Shown: one piece after another, positions 47,049 through 52,730 of the stretch
Position numbering within the stretch: position 1 is the stretch's first letter
Layout: every line of letters begins with the position of its first letter
Source of the DNA: Deltaproteobacteria bacterium
GTDB taxonomy: Bacteria > Desulfobacterota > Desulfarculia > Adiutricales > Adiutricaceae
Direction: 5' to 3'
Length of the DNA stretch: 52,730 bases
Assembly: GCA_031264185.1 (NCBI GenBank)
Contig: JAISEL010000141.1
Coordinates: forward strand, 1 to 52,730
Program-made: the position numbers and the translations under genes
The notes under the pieces: model-generated
What the model was told of the DNA's origin: nothing
Databases searched by the model: none
The model's input: only the letters and a program-made list of their open reading frames with translations

Positions 47049-48503
47049 TCATGCCTCTTTACTTATTTTGCTCAACAGGTCATCGCGGCCTGATAGTCCT
47101 GGAATGATTTTTACCATCGAAAGAAAATCATTCCATCCACATCCACTCTCAATGCAGACAGCATGGTAAAGTTCATTAAGCTTGTTCAGTAGCACATCAT
47201 CCGGTTCCACGCCGGTCTCTATCGAATTCGGATCTGAGGAAAACTCTGAATAAATCAAATTAACCGGCAATTGTCTGACAACAGCATCCAGATAATTTTT
47301 AAACAGTTGTCGATCTGTGCCATCAAGGGCAGTCAAGACTTTTTGAAGAAGGGGATGATTTCTGTTCAAATCAAAAAATACTTTCCCCGATGCGGCCCTT
47401 CTTTCCCAAATTGTGTGGCTCTTGTCAGGATTAACCTCAGCTATCGCCTGCCCGCGTCTTTTAAAAATTCTGGAACTACTTTCCAAAACTCCAGGAAGAA
47501 GTCGAGACAATTGTTTGCGAACATCAACATGTAGGCGGGTTTTCGATTTTTTGATATCAATTACCCAGTAGTCATCCTGGTCGCTTGAAAAATCAACCTG
47601 TATTCTTGCCAGTTTCGTAATTTCGCTTCGACTTGCCGTTGACAACCACGTTCCCCAAATCAGCAGCCGTTTATTTCGGTAAACATAGATCCCCTGATTA
47701 TCATAAAAATTACTTATTTTGTTGTAAAATGAATATTCAGATTTCGTCAGTTTTGTATAATGAGGGAGAACAAAAGGTGTAATTTTTACTCTTGCCCCGG
47801 CGATTGCTACATATTCAGGCGCAAAATGCTGTGTCGCCTGATATTTGCGGCAGAAAGGATCAAAACATTCTACCTGCTTGCCGTTGATTTTAATTTCTAA
47901 TTTTTTGCCGGTGGCTTCACCATCAAGAAATCGATGAAAAACGAGACTGAGATGATGCTCAAGCGCTGCTATTTCAGCTGACACAGCTTTTGCATCAAGC
48001 CGGTCTAATTTTCGCCACAAAACAAGTGTACCACTTTTCGGGAGACAATCAAGCAGCGGTATTTTTGCGATCTCCATTCCGTTGTGGAGAGTTAAAAGCC
48101 ACTTGTCCGTCCGGTCAATCTCATCCAGATCTTGAGTCACGGCAACGATCTTACCGTCCTGCCTGGAAGCGACTGTAAGCATCCGACACTGTGAGTAAGT
48201 GGCTGTTTTTAACCCCAATCCGAATTTACCAAGATCGCTGCTCCTACGCCGATTGTCTTTTACTGAAGAGCCAAGCCTCATGGCTTGTTGAAGGGATGCT
48301 TCATCCATGCCAATGCCATCATCAACGACTGCTATGATGTTCTCTCCATTAATTTCGCGAAAATGTACATCAACCATACCGGCACAGGCACTTATTGAAT
48401 TATCAATAAGGTCAGCAATAGCCGTATCAAGTGAATACCCGATATCCCTCATGGATGATGAAAGAGCAGCGGCTCCAGGTGGATGCTCTATTTTATGTCC
48501 CAT
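47049..48503 (-). CDS. GHKL (HSP90/MutL/MORC-like) ATPase
   Basis: 484 residues from ATG 48503, which overlaps the vsr stop by one base (TGATG). An in-frame TTG one codon earlier is less likely. The Bergerat fold motifs are all visible near the N-terminus: N-box DTAIADLIDNSISA, G1 VVDDGIGMDEA, and G2 LGKFGLGLKTAT. Residues about 230-330 include IYVYRNKRLLIWGTW and the basic KLARIQVDFSS region, like the second domain of MutL/MORC proteins. Such ATPases dimerise on nucleotide binding and act as DNA clamps. MutL/MORC-like ATPases in restriction-modification neighbourhoods are a recognised theme. There is no fused nuclease. Confidence 0.88.
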   Translation of the reverse strand: MGHKIEHPPGAAALSSSMRDIGYSLDTAIADLIDNSISACAGMVDVHFREINGENIIAVVDDGIGMDEASLQQAMRLGSSVKDNRRRSSDLGKFGLGLKTATYSQCRMLTVASRQDGKIVAVTQDLDEIDRTDKWLLTLHNGMEIAKIPLLDCLPKSGTLVLWRKLDRLDAKAVSAEIAALEHHLSLVFHRFLDGEATGKKLEIKINGKQVECFDPFCRKYQATQHFAPEYVAIAGARVKITPFVLPHYTKLTKSEYSFYNKISNFYDNQGIYVYRNKRLLIWGTWLSTASRSEITKLARIQVDFSSDQDDYWVIDIKKSKTRLHVDVRKQLSRLLPGVLESSSRIFKRRGQAIAEVNPDKSHTIWERRAASGKVFFDLNRNHPLLQKVLTALDGTDRQLFKNYLDAVVRQLPVNLIYSEFSSDPNSIETGVEPDDVLLNKLNELYHAVCIESGCGWNDFLSMVKIIPGLSGRDDLLSKISKEA

Positions 48504-48919
48504 CAAGCACCAGCCTTTAATTTCCCTATGATTCCATACAATATCTTTTGTGGACTCTTCTTTAATTCACATTCCCAAACTATAATTATTTTCCAGCCTG
48601 CATCGGACAATACACGGACATTTTTCATATCCCGCACGACATTGCCATCCAGTTTTTTTTTCCAAAAATCTACTCTTGTTTTTGGCAAAACAGAATTAAT
48701 GCAACCATTATGCCTATGCCAAAAGCAGCCATGCACGAAAATAATAGTTCTATATTTCTTCAACACCAAATCAGGGCAACCAGGGAGCTTTTTATCATAC
48801 AACCTATAACGAAATCCAGCCCGATGAAGCATGGACCGTAGTGCTTTTTCCGGCCCCGTATTTTTGCTCCGAATGCGTGACATATTCCAACTTCTTTTAT
48901 CCTGTGATATATTGTCCAC
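48503..48919 (-). CDS. vsr: Very short patch repair (Vsr-type) endonuclease
   Basis: 138 residues, full length. Catalytic features are LPGCPDLVLKKY (Asp50), FVHGCFWHRHNGC (zinc/active-site His and Cys) and the terminal WKIIIVWECEL; the start SWNMSRIRSKNTGPEKALRS is also diagnostic. The known role is nicking next to T:G mismatches made by deamination of 5-methylcytosine. It begins 6 bases after the methyltransferase stop and overlaps the GHKL gene start, so the three are tightly coupled. Vsr-fold proteins can also act as restriction nucleases, which cannot be excluded. Confidence 0.95.
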   Translation of the reverse strand: MDNISQDKRSWNMSRIRSKNTGPEKALRSMLHRAGFRYRLYDKKLPGCPDLVLKKYRTIIFVHGCFWHRHNGCINSVLPKTRVDFWKKKLDGNVVRDMKNVRVLSDAGWKIIIVWECELKKSPQKILYGIIGKLKAGA

Positions 48920-48925
48920 TGCTTT

Positions 48926-50464
48926 TTATCCTTTAATTCGATTTAAAACACCAGCCACAACGGACGCGATCTGCTTTGCCAATGCAGGAGGGACGGCATT
49001 TCCAATTTGCAAATAGCAGGCACTTCTTGACCCTTCAAAGTGATAATTATCAGGAAAAGTTTGTAACCTAGCCGCCTCTCTAACTGTAAGACTCCTGCAC
49101 TGCTCTGGATCATAGTGGATAAAATAGTGTCCATCTTTGGCGATATGTGATGTTACAGTTGTTGCCTCACTGTCAGCGAGTTGAACCTTAAAGCGATCAT
49201 CAAAAGCAAGGACTGCAAGTCCACTTTGCACATTTTTATGAGCTGGATGCAAGAATTCAGGGAAATCTTTAAGTTTTGGACTTTTGCCAACCACCTCGGA
49301 AAAGACGCTGGCAAATAGATACCTGTGTAGATCAGAGGCCATGTGAGCTCGTGCTTCATGCCCGGGAATAGCAACCATATTTGAATCGTAAAGGTTCTTG
49401 ATCGTAGGGTGTATATCGCCATGAACTTGCAGCTCATATTTGGTACTGATATGAGACAGTTCTTTTGTCTTTATCAGCTCCAAAACATCCCGCACCCGAC
49501 CTATGATTCTGTCCGAAAAAACAGTTTTGGGTAGCTCACTGTCAAGTCGGGCAAGATTAAATTTGGAAATCGACAAGCGCCAGTTTTTAAGGCTATCTGG
49601 CTCTTTGGACAAAGTACTTCTTATTGGCGGCAGATCGCCTATGGCATCTTTAACTGATGGCGCTTTTGACCGTACAAGGCATTCAGGGTTTACCTTCAAA
49701 TTTTCACAGATGCCAAGTATAAAAATGCGGTGCCGAGCCTGAGGTATGCCATATTCTTCGGCATTGACCGTAAACAGAGCCGGATTTTTTTCGAAAGTAA
49801 TCTCCCCTTTTTCAGTAAAAGAATATAAACGATAGCGTAGTCCATTGGCATGGCCTTTAGTCGCCTTTAATGGAGAATGCAAATCTGCCAAAATTCTGTC
49901 AAGTATGTTCTTGTTGTTAACTTTGGCTGATAGCAAACCCGTCACGTTCTCCATCACAAAAACTGGAGGGTGATGCGTGGTGATGAAGTTCAAGTATTCT
50001 TCATAGAGGAAATGTTTTTGGTCTACCGCAAAACGAGGGTCGTTTTTCCTTCTTGAACGGCCGATCAAGGAATAGGCCTGACAGGGAGGGCCTCCAACGA
50101 GAACCCACCTCCTGGATCGGCCAAGCTTTTTTTTGACTATTTCTGTCAGCAATTTTCTGTTGTTTTCCTCTAAAGACAACTTTAAGGCTGTTCCGGCAGC
50201 TTTACTAACCTTAATTTTATGCTCATTATAAAAAACATCCAAGGAGATGCGGCCAGTAATATAGTCATAATACTCATCCGGATATTCATTGTCATTAAAC
50301 TGTCGTAAAACATGCCGCAAGACCAATGTTTTATGAGCGAATTCTTCACATTCAACAGACAAAAAACTCGTAAAGGCCGGTTTATTATCGTCATTTTTTA
50401 AGCTGGCAAACCCTTCTCCCAATCCTCCAGGACCAGCGAATATATCAATTACAGGAAAGGCCAT
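48926..50464 (-). CDS. dcm: DNA (cytosine-5-)-methyltransferase
   Basis: 512 residues. The C5-methylase motifs are in order: I (VIDIFAGPGGLGEGF), IV (VGGPPCQAYSLIG, catalytic Cys128), VI (FVMENVTGLLSAK), VIII (QARHRIFILGI), IX (REAARLQTFPD) and X (YLQIGNAVPP). The stretch between motifs I and IV is about 40-50 residues longer than in small Dcm/HhaI-type enzymes. It is the first gene of the operon, with AGGA about eight bases before its ATG. It would mark self DNA; the target sequence cannot be told from here. It forms a Dcm-Vsr pair with the next gene. Confidence 0.96.
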   Translation of the reverse strand: MAFPVIDIFAGPGGLGEGFASLKNDDNKPAFTSFLSVECEEFAHKTLVLRHVLRQFNDNEYPDEYYDYITGRISLDVFYNEHKIKVSKAAGTALKLSLEENNRKLLTEIVKKKLGRSRRWVLVGGPPCQAYSLIGRSRRKNDPRFAVDQKHFLYEEYLNFITTHHPPVFVMENVTGLLSAKVNNKNILDRILADLHSPLKATKGHANGLRYRLYSFTEKGEITFEKNPALFTVNAEEYGIPQARHRIFILGICENLKVNPECLVRSKAPSVKDAIGDLPPIRSTLSKEPDSLKNWRLSISKFNLARLDSELPKTVFSDRIIGRVRDVLELIKTKELSHISTKYELQVHGDIHPTIKNLYDSNMVAIPGHEARAHMASDLHRYLFASVFSEVVGKSPKLKDFPEFLHPAHKNVQSGLAVLAFDDRFKVQLADSEATTVTSHIAKDGHYFIHYDPEQCRSLTVREAARLQTFPDNYHFEGSRSACYLQIGNAVPPALAKQIASVVAGVLNRIKG

Positions 50465-50952
50465 TACAAAAGTCCTATAGAATTATTCACGTTCGATTAA
50501 CAAATCTGCGAAAACGATAACAGCCGCAAATGTTCACAGACTGGAATGCCAAATTTAGAATCATATTAGCGACTTTCTGTGGATTCTAAAGAACAGTGGC
50601 GCGAGACACCCGAAAAAATCAGAGCCAATCCTCCCCAGCGACACCACACACAGCTTGATTTATCCACATCCTTTGCATAAATCATCCCTCAACGTCACTT
50701 CGCGTTCCTTAACCGTGCCTTAGATATGGATGGTTTAGGCATCATCCACAGACAAAATTCAGCCGTATTCAGCCTCTTTTTTGAACCCATGCCAAATATT
50801 GAGCATAACACCTGACCACTGTGACCACTCTACGGGAAACCTATGGGCAAGCAAAGAGGAGCCATGTCACCTTAATAATTCCAAATTGTTTTCAAGATCG
50901 CAGTTATGCTTAATAACAGCAATGGAGTCACGCATTGGCTATAATACTTATC
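50465..50952. other. Upstream region of the defence operon, no supported gene
   Basis: Contains the likely promoter of the methyltransferase operon, though no -35/-10 pair is clear enough to call. Short broken frames only. A 71-codon plus frame at 50781-50996 runs into the inverted-repeat element and is not called. Confidence 0.4.
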
Positions 50953-51403
50953 ACGGCCTCACGAAAAGCCCGCTTTCTAGAAAATTAGATTTGTAACATG
51001 ATGATATTATATATTTTTTTAACTTACCTTCTGAAAACAGTGGTTTTTGCGAATCCATCACTTATTTTTACCTCATAAAAGTTAGCTATAGCTGACTATT
51101 TTAGATATAATTACAATTATGGTCAATAATAGTATGTCTACATTATTGATTCTAATTACTACTTTCTTAAAAGCGACATAGAATGGTATTAAAAATAGCC
51201 ATCCCGCAGTTTACTTGTTAGACTTTATTATTCATTTTATGCCCTAATTATAATGAATATCAAAATAATAAACCCCTCATTTGTGAGAATTCTAATTTTG
51301 ATGGCTTCGCAACCCCCCTGCTTTCATAAGTCGAGTTAAAATAATATAATATTAGTAAGTTACAAATCAAATTTCCTAGAAAGCTGGCTTTTTGCGAGAC
51401 CGT
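50953..51403. mobile_element. Inverted-repeat element, 451 bp
   Basis: The left 73 bases (50953-51025) and the right 73 bases (51331-51403) are complementary at roughly 80 percent of positions. Shared blocks are AAAAGCC, GCTTTCTAG and GATTTGTAAC on the reading towards the centre. The interior is AT-rich with no frame. It may be a non-autonomous transposable element; flanking duplications are not evident. Confidence 0.55.
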
Positions 51404-51421
51404 CAATTTTGTTTTACTGGA

Positions 51422-51707
51422 CCAATTGTCCAAAAAGTAGACAGATAATCTTGTCCAGGAATTGACGAAAAATTTGCCCAACTCTACATAGTTTGCCATA
51501 GCTCCCATTCAAATTATTTCACTTCGTAATTAACTAATACGGAGATTTACTTAGTGTCTGATAATGACCGTGCCTAGCCAACAATTCATCATCTATAAGT
51601 GACTGTTTCTCCTAAAATTTGATACTTTCGCCACATAAGATGCATTACAGACAACGGGCATTCTCAGGTGTCTGATAATTGCCATGGCTAGACACCAACT
51701 CGATCAA
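51422..51707 (+). repeat. Dispersed repeat R, copy 2
   Basis: Aligns with 19437-19719 in the same orientation and is more AT-rich and more decayed than that copy. Conserved blocks are AATTGTCCAAAAA, CTTGTCCAGGAATTGA, and GATGCATTACAGACAACGGG followed by CATTCTCAGGTGTCTGATAA. Confidence 0.8.
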
Positions 51708-52143
51708 ACAGAAAGTTTCTTTTTTCCCCCTACCATTAGATCTTTAATGATTTCTCATCAGTATCGGTATGAAAGACTATTGGACAAGTTTTTCACTTTA
51801 ATTATATTCGTAAATCCTGATTGGACAAGTTTATCCTCACTACTGGACGACAAGGATCTTGGACAAAATCACCCGTCTATTTTGGGAAAAGCACATATCG
51901 CCCACAACACTACTAATTTCAATGGAGTTCTGAATGCGAATACGCCGCTTATTATAAATACATTTCACAGTAAAATCAATATAAATTAATACTCAAACTT
52001 TAAGTTACTGTATTTGTTATATTTTTTTAAATTTTATTTGTACCATAGACCTTTCCGAAGGACCTTAGGACGTGTCAAACAATAATTTGACTATTTTGAC
52101 ATATTATAATATTTTTGCCAAGTCATCAGGAGGTAAAGGTATT
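51708..52143. other. Intergenic region, no supported gene
   Basis: AT-rich. A 101-codon plus frame (51684-51989) starts inside repeat R and has no ribosome site or family match. The ribosome site AGGAGGTAAAGG for the transposase lies at its right end. Confidence 0.4.
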
Positions 52144-52730
52144 ATGGAAGAGCGAATAAAGATGATGTTGCCTCAGTTGAACGAGATCCAAAAGCGATTT
52201 ATTTTTGGCAAGCGAAGCTCTTTCATATGGGCGTGGAGGAATAGCAGAAGTCATACGGATTACAGGATTTTCTCGTAATACAATTAAGCGTGGAATAAAT
52301 GAACTAAAGAGCGGGGTAAAGTACGATGAGAGAGTACGTAAAATTGGTGGCGGCCCAAAGTTTGCTGAAAAAAATTATCCTGGCATCGAAGATGAAATCA
52401 GCAAATTGATAAACGGCTCAGCATATGGAAATCCTGAGCGTGTGCTGTCGTATACAACTGATAGCCTGCGTAAAATTGAGGCTGAGTTAAAAGTGAGAGG
52501 GATAAATGTGAGCTATGAAACAATAAACAAAATGCTCAACTCAATGGGATACAGCAATCAAGCCAATAAGATGATGATGCAGGTTAGCGAACCTCATCCT
52601 GATAGAAACGTACAGTTTGAGCATATAAACGCCACGGCTGCAAAATATATCGAAGCGGGCAATCCCGTCATTTCCGTTGACGCGAAAAAAAAAGAAAATA
52701 TTGGAAACTTCAAGAACAACGGAAGGGAAT
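52144..52730 (+). pseudogene. ISAzo13 family transposase, frameshifted and cut by the window end
   Basis: From ATG 52144, with AGGAGG upstream, the frame gives MEERIKMMLPQLNEIQKR, the normal ISAzo13 start. At 52198-52200 one extra T moves it out of frame. The true continuation, FLASEALSYGRGGIAEVIRI, then TIKRGINELKSG, RVLSYTTDSLRKIEAELK and GNPVISVDAKKKENIGNFKN, runs in the +1 frame without a stop to the last base. The first catalytic Asp (SVDAKKK) is present. It is nearly intact apart from the shift, so the damage is recent, or the shift is a sequencing error or is bypassed by slippage. Confidence 0.85.

Noticed and set aside
41611-50464. Interpretation as DISARM or BREX
   Set aside because: No PglX/PglZ/BrxC or DrmA/DrmB/DrmC genes; the motor is a Z1 protein and the ATPase a GHKL protein, which fit neither system.

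Overview
The window reads as chromosome from a Gram-negative (diderm) bacterium. It has a TonB-dependent receptor, a LolA-type lipoprotein carrier, envelope lipoproteins and a CIRCE-controlled groESL operon. The gene mix (V4R plus GGDEF pair, LysM/chemoreceptor/hybrid-kinase cluster, beta-CASP ribonuclease) suggests a deltaproteobacterial (Desulfobacterota-like) lineage; this is inference, since no rRNA or tRNA gene is present. Housekeeping genes are GC-rich. Several stretches between them are strikingly AT-rich and full of decayed mobile DNA.

Layout. 1-2.6 kb: 5' part of a siderophore-type TonB receptor (minus strand) with a 34-bp AG dinucleotide tract about 310 bp upstream. 2.6-10 kb: envelope and metabolic genes (TraB/GumN protein, LolA, NadA, deoxyribosyltransferase, GpmI), then groES-groEL with promoter, CIRCE operator and terminator. 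10-15 kb: PUA/EVE-like protein, M48 metalloprotease with NEW3-domain partner, lytic transglycosylase. 15-22.6 kb: a decayed zone with two IS630-type relics, a very AT-rich membrane gene split by a frame change at a T8 run, a full-length IS1634 transposase, an ISAzo13 relic and a dispersed repeat. 22.6-26 kb: beta-CASP RNase, ProB, LysM lipoprotein. 27-37.7 kb: signalling block (DUF2156, hybrid histidine kinase, LysM protein, chemoreceptor, diguanylate cyclase, V4R sensor). 38-40.7 kb: tadA, hisD, rlmE.

40.7-52.7 kb: an accessory island. Its core is a tightly packed six-gene minus-strand operon (50464 to 41611): C5 cytosine DNA methyltransferase, Vsr endonuclease, MutL/MORC-like GHKL ATPase, Z1-domain ATPase/helicase, PD-(D/E)XK nuclease and AIPR protein. 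I interpret it as a multi-component restriction-modification or anti-phage system. The left border is a transposase relic carrying two nested MITEs; removing both, leaving one TA each, rejoins the transposase reading frame. The right border has a 451-bp inverted-repeat element, a second copy of the dispersed repeat and a frameshifted ISAzo13 transposase running off the window.

The most notable items are the six-gene defence operon, the nested MITEs with readable insertion history, the T8-split membrane gene, and the simple-sequence tract upstream of the TonB receptor.
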